This document shows positions 26,549 to 36,367 of a stretch of DNA of 64,000 nt, one piece after another. The notes under the pieces are model-generated. The model had not been told where the DNA came from. It made no database searches and saw only the letters and a program-made list of their open reading frames with translations. Source of the DNA: CAWCUU01 sp963798855 (GTDB lineage Bacteria > Gemmatimonadota > Gemmatimonadetes > Longimicrobiales > RSA9); NCBI GenBank assembly GCA_963798855.1, contig CAWCUU010000002.1, forward strand, positions 992,001 to 1,056,000, read 5' to 3'. Every line of letters starts with the position of its first letter. Position 1 is the stretch's first letter. A program made the translations under genes and the position numbers.

Positions 26549-26747
26549 CCTCCGATGTGCCGAGGACGGCTCGCCGCCGGCCGACGCCGCCGGCTCGATC
26601 CGTGCCCGTCCGACGTAGCGACGACTCGCTGAGGCCGAGCCTGTCAGCCGGCAAGGTCAGGCCGTCCGCGTGCAAGTCGCGCGCGCTTGGACGTCATCCT
26701 GTGTGAGGGGTGGATGAGCCCACCCTCCCACCTCACTGGAGGCAGCG

Positions 26748-27521
26748 ATGTCGAAGAGAATCCTCCCCACCCGGCTGGCCGCCGCGCTGATCGCGCTCTC
26801 CACGACGGTGACTGCGGTTCCGGTGGTCGCGCAGACCTCGCAGCTCGCCGCCGACTCCACGGTCCGCCGCGCCACCCGATCCGATGCGCGGCCGCCGCGC
26901 GTGTTTCTCGGCGGTACGCTCCTGCTCGGGCATCCCGTCGGGGAACTGGGCCGCTACCTGAACGACATGCCCGGCGGCAGCCTCGACGTGGTCACCCGCA
27001 TGGACCGTCGAGGCCTTTTCGGCCTCCGCGCCGAGGCCGGGTTTCTCCAGTACGGCAGCGAGCAGAGCCGTGTCATGCTGAGTCCGACCATCGGCGGTCG
27101 CGTCCTCGGCGACCTGCGCACGACGAACATGATCATCTACGCCGGCGTCGGACCGCAGCTCGTCGCGCCGACCGGCGTCGTGCGGCCCTACGTGGACGCC
27201 TCTGTCGGCGTCGCCTACTTCGCGACCGTTTCCAGCATCGGCGGCGACAACAGCAGCGCATTCGCCAGCGATACGAACTACGACGACGCCACATTCGCGT
27301 GGGGCGCAGGCACCGGGCTGTACATCCCGCTCAGCCACGGTCACACCCCCTTCTGGCTCGACGTCGGCGCCCGCTATCACGCGAACGGACGCGCGAGCTA
27401 TCTGCGCGAAGGCGACATCGAGGACCTGCCCGACGGCTCGATCGCCTTCGACCCGATCCGCAGCGCCGCCAACCTGATGACCTTCCACCTCGGCGTCAGC
27501 ATCGGTCTGCGCGGCCACTGA
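26748..27521 (+). CDS. outer-membrane beta-barrel protein
   Basis: This 257-residue protein has a signal peptide ending at VVAQ and alternating hydrophobic strands rich in Gly, Tyr and aromatic residues, for example AGVGPQLVAP, YVDASVGVAYF and TFHLGVSIGLRG. The last strand ends in a short polar tail rather than the usual terminal Phe. These traits fit an OmpA-like or OprF-like small barrel domain of unknown function. GGAGG lies about six bases before the ATG. The 200 bases upstream hold no gene and probably the promoter. Confidence 0.7.
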   Translation: MSKRILPTRLAAALIALSTTVTAVPVVAQTSQLAADSTVRRATRSDARPPRVFLGGTLLLGHPVGELGRYLNDMPGGSLDVVTRMDRRGLFGLRAEAGFLQYGSEQSRVMLSPTIGGRVLGDLRTTNMIIYAGVGPQLVAPTGVVRPYVDASVGVAYFATVSSIGGDNSSAFASDTNYDDATFAWGAGTGLYIPLSHGHTPFWLDVGARYHANGRASYLREGDIEDLPDGSIAFDPIRSAANLMTFHLGVSIGLRGH

Positions 27522-27713
27522 CCCCACCCGGCCAGACGCCGCGCCCGGCTGCAATCTGGCCCGCCGTGTAAGGTCCTTCCGAGCGGACGTCCCTCCATGC
27601 ACTTTGGAGAGAGAGGTCGTGCCACGACGCGAACCCCTCCGCGGTCAACATCCTTCCGATTCCGCCGCGCCCGCCCCCGCAGCACGCGCGGGCCCGTGGC
27701 ATGGAGAGGGTAG

Positions 27714-30020
27714 ATGGGCTCCCACGACTCCCCGGCATCCGACGCGCCCGCAAGCGAGACGGGGCGCCAAGTCGACGCGGTCCCGCCTCGAACGATCGGC
27801 CGCTACCGGCTCCTCGATGTCCTTGGCAAGGGCGGCATGGGCGTCGTCTATCTGGCCGAGCAGACGGAGCCAATCCAGCGGCGCGTGGCCCTCAAGCTCA
27901 TCAAGCAGGGGATGGACACGCGCGAGGTGATCTCGCGCTTCGAGTCGGAACGCCAGGCACTGGCGCTGATGGACCACCCGAACATTGCACGCGTCTTCGA
28001 CGGCGGCGCGACAGAGTCGGGCCGCCCGTACTTCGTTATGGAGCTCGTCCGTGGTGTGGCGATCACAGAGTATGCGGACGCACACCGGCTGAGCACCGCG
28101 GAGCGGCTGCGCCTGTTTCTCGATGTATGCGCCGCGGTGCAGCACGCGCACCTGAAGGGAGTGATCCATCGGGATCTGAAGCCTTCCAACGTGCTGGTGA
28201 CGGTGCAGGACGGCACCCGCGTCGTGAAGGTGATCGACTTCGGCATCGCCAAGGCCGTCGGGCGCCCACTAGGTGAATCCTGGCCGGTGACGCGCATCGG
28301 GCAGATGGTGGGCACGCCTGAGTACATGAGTCCCGAGCAGGCGGAGATGTCGGGACTCGACGTCGATACCAGAACTGACATCTACTCGCTCGGCGTCATC
28401 CTCTACGAGCTCTTGATCGGTATACTGCCCTTCGACCTGGCAGCGCGATCCCCGAATATTGTTCCGCATGTCTTGCGAGAGCGGGAGCCGCTGAGGCCGA
28501 GCGCTCGCTTTACCTCAGCGGGCGAGGCAGGTACGGAAGTCGCGGAGAGGCGGCGCACCACGCCATGGTCCCTCCGGCGCGAGCTGAGGCGCGATCTCGA
28601 CTGGATCATCCTCCGGGCGATGGATAAAGATCGCATCCGCCGCTACGAGACCGCCCACGCTCTGGCGCTCGACATCGAACGGCATCTGAACAGCGAGCCC
28701 GTGCTCGCTCGGCCCCCGAGCATGGTCTACCGCACCGGCAGGTTCGTGCGGCGGCACCGGGGCGGCGTGGCGGCCGCGACCATCGCGACGATCGCCATCG
28801 TGACGGGCGCGGGGGCCGCGAGCGCGGGATTCTTGCACGCGCGAGAGGCGCAGGCCCGCGCCGAGCGCGAGGGGCAGGCGTCGAAGACCGTCGCCGACTT
28901 CCTGGTGAACCTCTTCCGGGTGAGCGATCCCGGCGAGACGCGGGGCAACACGATCACCGCGCGAGAGCTGCTGGACAGCGGCGCCGTTCGGATCCATGCC
29001 CTCGCGGGCGTCCCGCTCATCGAGTCGAGGCTCATGCGCACGATCGGCGCGGTCTATGCCGGGCTGGGACTGTACTCGGCCGCACACCCCATGCTCGAAC
29101 AGGCGGTGGCGCTCGAGGAGCAGCGGTCCGACGGCGACGGCCTTCAGCTCATGGACGCGCTGCTGCACCTGGGGCAGCTGGAGCGGGAAGAGGGGAATTA
29201 CACGAGCGCCGAAGCGCACCTGAAGCGCGCACTGGAGCTCGGACGCGGTGTGCTCGGGGCGAGGGACACGCTGGTCGGCACCGCGATGAACTCCCTGGGC
29301 GGACTCTATGAGATCTCCGGACGCTATACCGAGGCGGAGCCGCTCCTGCAGGAGGCGCTGCGCATTTACCAGCAGGCGGTGGAACCGGCTGGCGCCTCGA
29401 CCGCCACCGTCCTGAACAATCTCTTTGTGCTGTACTGGCGGATGGGCGACTACGCGCGGGCTCGGAGCTATCTCGAGCAGTCGCTCTCTCTTCGCGAGAA
29501 GCTGCTGTCTCCCGACGATCCCCAGCTCGCGACTGGCTACAACAACCTGGGAGCGCTGTACTTCAGCGAGCACCGCTACGCGGACGCCCAGCGGGCCTAC
29601 GAGCGCGCGCGCCGGATCTGGGAAGCCGCACTCGGTCCGGAGCACCCCAGAATCGCGAACGTCTTGAACAACCTGGCCGAGGTAGCGTGGGCCCAGAAGC
29701 GGTACGAGGAGGCCACGCGCGACTTCCAGCGATCCCTGGCCATCAAGGAGAAGCTCCTCTCGCCCGGCGACCCGTCGCTGGCCGTCACGATGAACGGGCT
29801 GGCGAACGTGTACCGAGATGAAGGACGCTTCGATGACGCGGAGACGCTCTATCGGCGCGCATTGTCCATTCGGGAACGCTCCCTCGGCCCGGACGACCGC
29901 CTCATCGCCGAGACGCTGGAGGATTACGCCGAGCTAATGCGAAGGAGCGGGCGCGACGACGCGGCCGCTTCCCTCGTCGAACGCGCGGCCGCGATCCGGG
30001 CGAAGCTACCCGTGGGGTAG
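27714..30020 (+). CDS. membrane-anchored Ser/Thr protein kinase with TPR sensor domain
   Basis: This 768-residue Hanks-type kinase has VALKLIKQG (Lys61) and VIHRDLKPSN near residue 150 as catalytic loop. IDFGIAKAV near 173 is the metal-binding DFG, and EYMSPEQAEM the activation segment. A single membrane helix lies at about 344-366. The rest (about 430-760) is a row of kinesin-light-chain-type TPRs, each with patterns such as ALxLGxxxREEGxY, YNNLGALYF and LNNLAEVAWAQKRYEEA. TPRs follow the helix, so they probably lie outside the cytoplasm and sense or bind partners. No cognate substrate is obvious nearby. Confidence 0.92.
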   Translation: MGSHDSPASDAPASETGRQVDAVPPRTIGRYRLLDVLGKGGMGVVYLAEQTEPIQRRVALKLIKQGMDTREVISRFESERQALALMDHPNIARVFDGGATESGRPYFVMELVRGVAITEYADAHRLSTAERLRLFLDVCAAVQHAHLKGVIHRDLKPSNVLVTVQDGTRVVKVIDFGIAKAVGRPLGESWPVTRIGQMVGTPEYMSPEQAEMSGLDVDTRTDIYSLGVILYELLIGILPFDLAARSPNIVPHVLREREPLRPSARFTSAGEAGTEVAERRRTTPWSLRRELRRDLDWIILRAMDKDRIRRYETAHALALDIERHLNSEPVLARPPSMVYRTGRFVRRHRGGVAAATIATIAIVTGAGAASAGFLHAREAQARAEREGQASKTVADFLVNLFRVSDPGETRGNTITARELLDSGAVRIHALAGVPLIESRLMRTIGAVYAGLGLYSAAHPMLEQAVALEEQRSDGDGLQLMDALLHLGQLEREEGNYTSAEAHLKRALELGRGVLGARDTLVGTAMNSLGGLYEISGRYTEAEPLLQEALRIYQQAVEPAGASTATVLNNLFVLYWRMGDYARARSYLEQSLSLREKLLSPDDPQLATGYNNLGALYFSEHRYADAQRAYERARRIWEAALGPEHPRIANVLNNLAEVAWAQKRYEEATRDFQRSLAIKEKLLSPGDPSLAVTMNGLANVYRDEGRFDDAETLYRRALSIRERSLGPDDRLIAETLEDYAELMRRSGRDDAAASLVERAAAIRAKLPVG

Positions 30021-30045
30021 GCACCCCCCGGAGCGCGGCTCGACT

Positions 30046-30540
30046 TCACTGCGTCTTGGTCGTGTCGGCCTTCGTGTCGTCAATGACCACATCCGGGTCG
30101 ATGACGATATGCTGGGTCGCACCGCTGCGGGTCGTGCAGTCTATGGTCAGCGAATAGGGGTAGGTCCCGGGAGGCACGGTGTCGATGGGCTCCGCGATGT
30201 CCCCTGTGGACGTCTTCCTGGGCGGCCAGGTGCCTCCGGCGTGGGGCGCCACGGCGATGCTGTCGAACTTCGCCGCCTTCCGCCACGTGACGGTCTGCAC
30301 GTCCTTCTTGTTCACGCCTTTGCTCAGCGGGCCGATGTTGATGACGGTCTCGATATCCGAGCACTGCCCGTTCACATTGATGTCGCCCGATGCCTGCGCC
30401 TTCGTCGCGCCCAAGGCTGCGGTCGTCTCGGAGGCCGCGACGGCGTTGGTCGAATCTGCAGCGGGTGCCTGATCCTGGGTGCCACACGCTGTGGCGGCTC
30501 CGATCACGGCGAGGAAGAGGATCTCGGGGACGCGCTTCAT
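30046..30540 (-). CDS. predicted lipoprotein of unknown function
   Basis: This 164-residue protein has a lipoprotein signal peptide: MKRVPEILFLAVIGAATAC, with the lipobox ending at Cys20 or so. A Thr/Ala-rich spacer and a small domain with INVNGQCSDIETVINIG and YPYSLTIDCTT follow. The start is set by GGAGGTGG a few bases upstream of ATG 30540. No family is recognised. It is convergent with the kinase gene and divergent from the formate dehydrogenase operon. Confidence 0.72.
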   Translation of the reverse strand: MKRVPEILFLAVIGAATACGTQDQAPAADSTNAVAASETTAALGATKAQASGDINVNGQCSDIETVINIGPLSKGVNKKDVQTVTWRKAAKFDSIAVAPHAGGTWPPRKTSTGDIAEPIDTVPPGTYPYSLTIDCTTRSGATQHIVIDPDVVIDDTKADTTKTQ

Positions 30541-30723
30541 CGCACCACCTCCAGGAGAGAAGATGAGGTGAGGCAGGATGTCTCGAAGATGCGCATGTAC
30601 CGTTCTCCCCACAAGATGATCCGCGCGTCTACGATTCACAGCACGCATGTTGCAGTACCCCGCGCCAGGAGCCGCCCCGCTGTGCGGCGCTTGCCCGCCC
30701 ACCGCCGTTCCGGAGGTCCCGTT

Positions 30724-33700
30724 ATGCCCCCACGCCCGCTTCCGTTGCTCGCCGACGTTCTGTCCCGCTGGCCGGCCGCGCGCCAGATCGCGAGCGCGCT
30801 AGGGGGCGGAGCGTTCGATACGGCCGGTGAGCCGGACGACGTCGCCCTCTCGAGCCGGACGCGCGCGATGCACTCGCGGCTGCACGGGAGCCGCACGGTC
30901 GAGAGCATCTGTCCCTACTGCGCCGTCGGCTGCGGCACGCTGATCCACGTGCGCGACGACGCCATCGTGGACGTCGAGGGCAACCCGGAGAGCCCGATCA
31001 ACGAGGGCACGCTGTGCCCGAAAGGGGCCGGCATCTTCCAGTATGCCGTGAACCCGAAGCGGCTGACGAAGGCGCTCTGGCGTCGCCCGTACGGCACGGC
31101 CTGGGAGGAGGTCAGCCTCGACTGGGCAATGGATCGGATCGCGCGGCTGTTCCGCGACTCGCGCGATCGTGGCTGGGTGGCGGAGGACGAGGAGGGACGC
31201 CCGGTCCGGCATACCGGTGCGATCGGATTCCTGGGCGGCGCCGCCCTCGACAACGAAGAGAACTACCTGATCAAGAAGTTCTGCGTGGGCACGGGAATCG
31301 TCCACGTGGAGAACCAGGCCCGCATATGACATAGCGCCACGGTCCCCGGTCTGGGGACGCCGATGGGGCGCGGGGGCGCGACCACCTTCCAGATGGACCT
31401 CGCCAACGCCGACTGCCTGCTCATCATGGGCTCGAACATGGCCGAGGCGCATCCGGTCGGGTTCCGCTTCGTCATGAAGGCGCGCGAGCGGGGCGCCGAG
31501 GTCATCCACGTGGACCCCCGCTTCACGCGCACGTCCGCGCACGCGACACAGTACGTGCAGATCCGCGCCGGCTCCGACATCGCCTTCCTCGGCGGTCTGA
31601 TCCGTTACGTGCTGAGCAGCGAGCGGTGGAGCAGCGACCCCTTCTTCCAGCGCTACGTCCGGCACTATACGAACGCCGCCGACATCATCTCGGAGGCGTT
31701 CCAGGATACCGAGGCGCTGGGCGGCTACTTCTCCGGCTGGAGCGAGGAGAAGGGCCGCTACGATCCCGAGTCGTGGCAGTACGTCGGGCACCGCCGAGAG
31801 GCGAAGACGAAGTCGGGCGAGGAAGAGGACATCTCGGCGGTGAAGGAGTCGCAGGCGCTCGGTCCTCGCACGGGCGAGACGGAAGGCGGACCGCCGCCGA
31901 CCGATCCCACCATGCTCGACCCGCGCTGTGTGCTGCAGGTCGTCAAACGGCACTTCGAGCGCTACACGCCGGAGATGGTGGAGGCGGCCTGCGGCATCCC
32001 CGCCGAGCGCTTCCGTCGCATCGCCGAGACGCTGCTCGACAATTCCGGGCAGGAGAGGACCACCGCGATCTGCTACGCCGTCGGCTGGACGCAGCACACG
32101 GTCGGCCCACAGATCATCGCGAGCGCCGCGATCCTGCAGCTGCTGCTCGGCAACATCGGCCGTCCCGGCGGCGGGATCCAGGCGCTGCGCGGCCATGCAA
32201 CGATCCAGGGCTCTACCGACATTCCCACGCTATACGACCTGCTCCCGGGCTACCTGCACATGCCGGCGAACGCGGACATCGATGCGGACCTCGAGACCTA
32301 CATCTGGAACGAGGGCGGCAAGGGTGGCCTGTGGGCGAACACGAGCAAGTACCTTGTCTCGCTGCTGAAGGCGTGGTTCGGCGAGAACGCCACCGCCGAG
32401 AACGATTTCGGCTACGGCATGCTGCCGCGCATCACCGGCGACCATTCGCACATGCCAATGTTCGTGAAGATGCACGCCGGCGAGATGGAGGGGCTCTTCC
32501 TGATGGGGCAGAACCCCGCCGTCGGTGGACAGAACGCGCGCTTCCAGCGGGCCGGGCTGCGGCGGCTGAAGTGGCTCGTGGTCAGGGACCTCTTCGAGAT
32601 CGAGAGCGCCACCTTCTGGAAGGACTCGCCCGAAGTGCGGGAGGGCGCGGTCCGCCCCGAGGAGATCGGCACGGAGGTCTTCCTGCTGCCCGCCTCGACC
32701 GTGCCGGAGAAGGATGGCTCGTTCACGAACACGCAGCGCCTGATCCAGTTCCACGACAAGGCGGTCGACCCTCCGGGCGACTGCCGCTCCGAGACCTGGT
32801 TCATGCACCAGCTCCACAAGCGGGTCCGCGAGTTGTATGCGGGCTCGGACGAGGAGCGCGACCGGCCGATCCACGCGCTGACGTGGGACTATCCGGAGAA
32901 GCCCGACGGCGAGCCCGAGATCGACGCCATCGTGCGCGAGATCAACGGCTACATCTGGGCGCCGACGTGGGATGGGCGGGAGCAGCTCTCCAGCTACAAG
33001 CAGCTCCGTGATGACGGCTCCACCGCTTCGGGCTGCTGGATCTACTGTGGCGTTCACCCCGGCCGCAACCGCGCCCGCTCGCGCAACAAAGGCGACGGCT
33101 ATATTGCGCAGGACTGGGGTTTCGCCTGGCCCAACAATGTGCGCATGCTCTACAACCGCTGCTCGGCCGATCCGAGCGGCAACCCGTGGTCCGAGCGGAA
33201 GCGCTACGTCTGGTGGGACGAGGAGCACGGGAAGTGGGCCGGGCTCGACCAGCCCGATTTCCCGGACGAGAAGCGCCCGGACGACCCGGGCGATCCGGAC
33301 TCGGAGGGGACCGACCTGCTCGCGGGCGACTCGCCCTTCATCCTGAAGCCGTGGGGCAAGGCGTGGATCTTCTTCCCGTTCGGCATGAAGGACGGGCCGA
33401 TGCCGACGCATTATGAGCCGTGGGAATCACCGGTGCACAACCCGCTCTACGACCAGCAGGAGCGCAATCCCGCCGCTAAACGGTGGGACGTGGAGGGAAA
33501 TCGATACCACGGCGTCGGGAATCCCAAGTACCCGTACGTGCTCACGACGTATCGCCTTACGGAGCACCACACGGGTGGCGGCATGACGCGCTGGAACAGC
33601 TGGCTGGCGGAGCTGCAGCCCGCGGCGTTCGTCGAGATCAGCCCCGAGCTCGCGGCCGAGAAGGGCGTCCGACACGGAGGCTGGGTCACGATCTCCACGG

Positions 33701-33963
33701 CGCGCGGCGAGGCCGAGGCGCGCGCGCTGGTCACGCGCCGGCTGCGGCCACTCCGGGTGGCGGGTCGAACGATTCACCAGGTGGGATTCCCCTGGCACTA
33801 CGGCTACGGCGGCATCGCGCAGGGCGCGTCGGCGAACGACCTCGTGTCGATGGTCGGCGAGCCGAACGTGACGATCCACGAGGGGAAGGTATTGACGTGC
33901 GACCTGCGGGCGGGTCGGGTCGGAGCGGGGGTCGCGGGCAACGGGGAGCATGGCAATGGATGA
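30724..33963 (+). CDS. fdnG: formate dehydrogenase alpha subunit, selenocysteine-containing (UGA at codon 202)
   Basis: This is the molybdopterin-guanine-dinucleotide catalytic subunit that oxidises formate to CO2, about 1079 residues when the UGA at 31327-31329 is read as selenocysteine. The reading frame is open on both sides of that codon. The context NQARI-UGA-HSATVPG aligns exactly with the active site of FDH-N enzymes (NQARV-U-HG). The N-terminal cluster site has Cys63, Cys66, Cys70 and Cys98 (CPYCAVGCG and LCPKG). No Tat (RRxFxK) signal is present, in contrast to E. coli FdnG. The start ATG 30724 gives an N-terminal LLADVLSRWPAARQ segment typical of actinobacterial-type FDH. FeS and NrfD-like subunits follow. 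Confidence 0.93.
31327..31362 (+). promoter_or_regulatory. bacterial SECIS-like hairpin for selenocysteine insertion
   Basis: Right after the UGA (31327-31329) the mRNA can form a 6-bp stem, 31342-31347 with 31353-31358, capped by the pentaloop GGUCU (31348-31352). The GGUC apical loop is the SelB-binding signature of E. coli fdhF and fdnG. It begins 18 bases after the UGA, the same distance as in E. coli fdhF as I recall it. Outer pairs are possible with a bulged G at 31359. The function requires SelB and tRNA-Sec genes, which are not in the window. Confidence 0.85.
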
Positions 33964-34936
33964 GCGGTGGCTGGACCAGGCGCGGCGGACGGCCGGCACG
34001 ACGATCGAAGCGGGCGTGTCCTATGGCTTCTTCACCGATACCACGCTGTGCATCGGCTGCAAGGCGTGCGAGGTCGCGTGCAAGCAGTGGAACCAGCTGC
34101 CGGCCGATGGCTTCGGGCTATCCGGCCACTCCTACGACAACACGCGCGCGCTCGGAGCGAACACCTGGCGGCACGTCTACTTCATCGAGCAGTTCGACCG
34201 CGACCGCTTCGCGAGCCTGCCGAAGGTCGAGGTGCCCGCAGAGGCGAGTCTGCCGGGGCGGGGTATGCCGGGCGACGCGAACCTACCCGCCGATTTCGAG
34301 CCATGGGGCAACCTGACGACCAGCGAGCAGTGGGCGCAGCCAGGCAGCCGCTGGATCTTCATGTCCGACGTCTGCAAGCACTGCGTCCACGCCCCCTGTC
34401 TCGAGGCCTGCCCGACGGGCTCGCTGATCCGCACGGAGTTCGACACCGTCTACGTCCAGCAGGACGTCTGCAACGGCTGCGGCTACTGTGTGCCGGCCTG
34501 CCCTTTCGGCGTGGTTGCGATCGACCGCGACGGTGACGGCAAGGCGCACAAGTGCACGCTCTGCTACGACCGCATGAAGGACGGTCTCGAGCCCGCGTGC
34601 GCCAAGGCATGTCCGACCGACTCGATCCGCTTCGGGCCGGTCGACGAGCTGCTCGAGAGCGCGAAAGCCCGCGTGCGCGAGCTGCGCGAGCGCGGCATTC
34701 CCGCCTACCTGTACGGCTCGGGTGGGCCGCTCGAGGACGGGTGTGACACGAGCGCGCTCGGAGGCCTCAACTCCTTCTTCCTGCTCATCGACCGGCCTGA
34801 GGTCTACAACCTGCCGCCGGCGCCGAAGCGACCGTCCGAGCGAACCTTGCCGGGGCTGATCGCCGGGCTTGCGACGGCGGCCGCGCTGACCGTCGCCGGC
34901 GCTCTGGCGTTCCGCAGCCATGGAGAAGACCGATGA
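33956..34936 (+). CDS. formate dehydrogenase iron-sulfur (beta) subunit
   Basis: This protein of about 326 residues carries four [4Fe-4S] clusters that pass electrons from the alpha subunit toward the quinone. Cysteine groups are visible as CIGCKACEVACKQW, CKHCVHAPCLEACP, CNGCGYCVPACPFG and CTLCYDRMKDGLEPACAKACP. The last 25 residues form one membrane helix (GLIAGLATAAALTVAGAL). ATG 33956 is spaced 7 bases from GGGGAG; ATG 33950 is an alternative. Either overlaps the fdnG stop. Confidence 0.93.
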   Translation: MDERWLDQARRTAGTTIEAGVSYGFFTDTTLCIGCKACEVACKQWNQLPADGFGLSGHSYDNTRALGANTWRHVYFIEQFDRDRFASLPKVEVPAEASLPGRGMPGDANLPADFEPWGNLTTSEQWAQPGSRWIFMSDVCKHCVHAPCLEACPTGSLIRTEFDTVYVQQDVCNGCGYCVPACPFGVVAIDRDGDGKAHKCTLCYDRMKDGLEPACAKACPTDSIRFGPVDELLESAKARVRELRERGIPAYLYGSGGPLEDGCDTSALGGLNSFFLLIDRPEVYNLPPAPKRPSERTLPGLIAGLATAAALTVAGALAFRSHGEDR

Positions 34937-36051
34937 GCGAGAGGCCTGCCGCCGAGGGCGCCGCCGCCGTCACGCCCGCACCCGAGGAGTACGGCGGCGC
35001 CGTCGCGCGACGCCGCCGCAAGAGCCGCGGCGGTCTGGACCGGCACCGCAGCCCGAGCGGTGTGCCGCCGGTCAAGCCGCCGCCGTGGGAGATGAAGTAT
35101 ATCCCCGTCTATTTCTGGGTCGGCGGCATCGCCGGCGGAAGCTGGCTCGCCGCGACGCTCGAGGACGCTGCCGGCGACCGTGACAGGGACGTCGTCCGCG
35201 CCGGTCGCTATGTCGCGACCGGCAGCACCATCGTGGGGACCGCGCTGCTCATCCTCGACCTCGGCCGACGCGAGCGCTTCCTGAACATGCTGCGCGTGAT
35301 CCGGCTCCGCTCGCCGATGAGCCTGGGCTCCTGGGCGCTCGCCTCGTTCGGCGCCCTGTCCGGCCTCGCGACGATGCTCCAGCTGAGCGACGACGCCGCG
35401 CCCGCAAGCTTCGTCGGCCGGTGGTCCCGCGGCGCGCCGGGCCGCCTCGTGCATGCGGCGGGGCTCCCGCTCGCGCTCCTGGTCGGCAGCTACACGGGGG
35501 TGCTCATCGGGGCGACGAACGTGCCGAGTTGGGCGGAGCGCTGGCTGCTGCTCGGCCCGCTGTTCGTCGCGTCGTCCGCGTCCAGCGGGCTGGCCGCTGT
35601 CTCCACCGCGCTAGCGGCGACCGGTGGTGGCTCGGCCGCCGCACGGCGCCGGCTCGCGCGGGCCGAGAGCATCGCGCTCGCCGCCGAGCTCGCCCTCGGC
35701 CTCAGCGCCCACGCCCATGCCCGGGCGAGGCTTCCCTCGGCGCGCGAGGAGCCGCGACGCGTCACCGCGTCGCGGTGGCTGACCCTCGCCGCCGGCGCCG
35801 CGCTGCCGCTCGTCTCGAACGCCATCGACGGGTACGCCCCGCGGCGCGGCTCCGCTGCCGGGGAGCTGCGCCGGCGCCCGGGCAGCCGTAGCTCGTCGAA
35901 GCCGGGCAGCGGACGGACGCTGATCGCCGCGGGTCTCGCGCTGGCCGGGAGCCTGGCTTTGCGGCTGCTCATCATGCACGAGGGGCGCCGTTCCGCCCAT
36001 ACGCCGGAGGACACCTGGGTCCACGCACGCAACGCGGATCTCGGCGGATGA
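34933..36051 (+). CDS. nrfD: NrfD-type membrane subunit of the formate dehydrogenase
   Basis: This 372-residue polytopic protein of the NrfD/PsrC family is the quinone-reactive membrane anchor, in place of the di-heme FdnI cytochrome b of E. coli. Visible features are YIPVYFWVGGIAGGSW at the first helix, GTALLILDLGRRERFLNMLR, and PMSLGSWALASFGALSG. The N-terminal 50 residues are Arg-rich and cytoplasmic. The middle region has an unusually Ala/Gly-rich loop. The ATGA overlap with the beta-subunit gene supports one complex. Confidence 0.88.
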   Translation: MSERPAAEGAAAVTPAPEEYGGAVARRRRKSRGGLDRHRSPSGVPPVKPPPWEMKYIPVYFWVGGIAGGSWLAATLEDAAGDRDRDVVRAGRYVATGSTIVGTALLILDLGRRERFLNMLRVIRLRSPMSLGSWALASFGALSGLATMLQLSDDAAPASFVGRWSRGAPGRLVHAAGLPLALLVGSYTGVLIGATNVPSWAERWLLLGPLFVASSASSGLAAVSTALAATGGGSAAARRRLARAESIALAAELALGLSAHAHARARLPSAREEPRRVTASRWLTLAAGAALPLVSNAIDGYAPRRGSAAGELRRRPGSRSSSKPGSGRTLIAAGLALAGSLALRLLIMHEGRRSAHTPEDTWVHARNADLGG

Positions 36052-36296
36052 GCGACGGGCGGGCGCACGGCGAGTCGCCGGAGGGCGTGATCGTCGGCCG
36101 GATCACAATCGTGCAGGAGGACCGCATCCGCGTCATGGATGCGGCCGGCAGGGGCTATCTCTTCACGGTGGCGCCCCGCCGCGCCTCCGCACGTCAGCTG
36201 GAGGCGTGGCGGGATGCCGGGACGCGCCTGACCGTCGAGTATCGCGGTCAGCCGGACGCGGGTGCCGTCGCGACCTCACTGCGGGCAGCCGGCTGA
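36048..36296 (+). CDS. small protein of the formate dehydrogenase operon
   Basis: This 82-residue soluble protein is coupled by ATGA to the NrfD-like gene. It is predicted to form a small beta-rich domain with VIVGRITIVQEDRIRVMDAAGRGYLFTVA and VEYRGQPDAG, the look of an OB-like or SH3-like fold. It has no cysteines, so it is not an iron-sulfur protein. No family is recognised. Position suggests an assembly or accessory role, or an unrelated small protein picked up by the operon. Confidence 0.6.
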   Translation: MSDGRAHGESPEGVIVGRITIVQEDRIRVMDAAGRGYLFTVAPRRASARQLEAWRDAGTRLTVEYRGQPDAGAVATSLRAAG

Positions 36297-36367
36297 GCCG
36301 AATCGACTGCCGCGTCCGGCCGCGTCCCGATCGGAGGTGGTCTCTGAAGGCGTTCTCCGCTCACCGA

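Noticed and set aside
30724..30840. Tat signal on the formate dehydrogenase alpha subunit
   Set aside because: No RRxFxK motif or hydrophobic stretch precedes the first iron-sulfur cysteine.
31363..33963. Separate gene starting at ATG 31363, with 30724-31329 as a truncated gene
   Set aside because: The two share one frame, and the only break is a UGA at the known selenocysteine site with a SECIS-like loop. A split would leave the active site missing from both.
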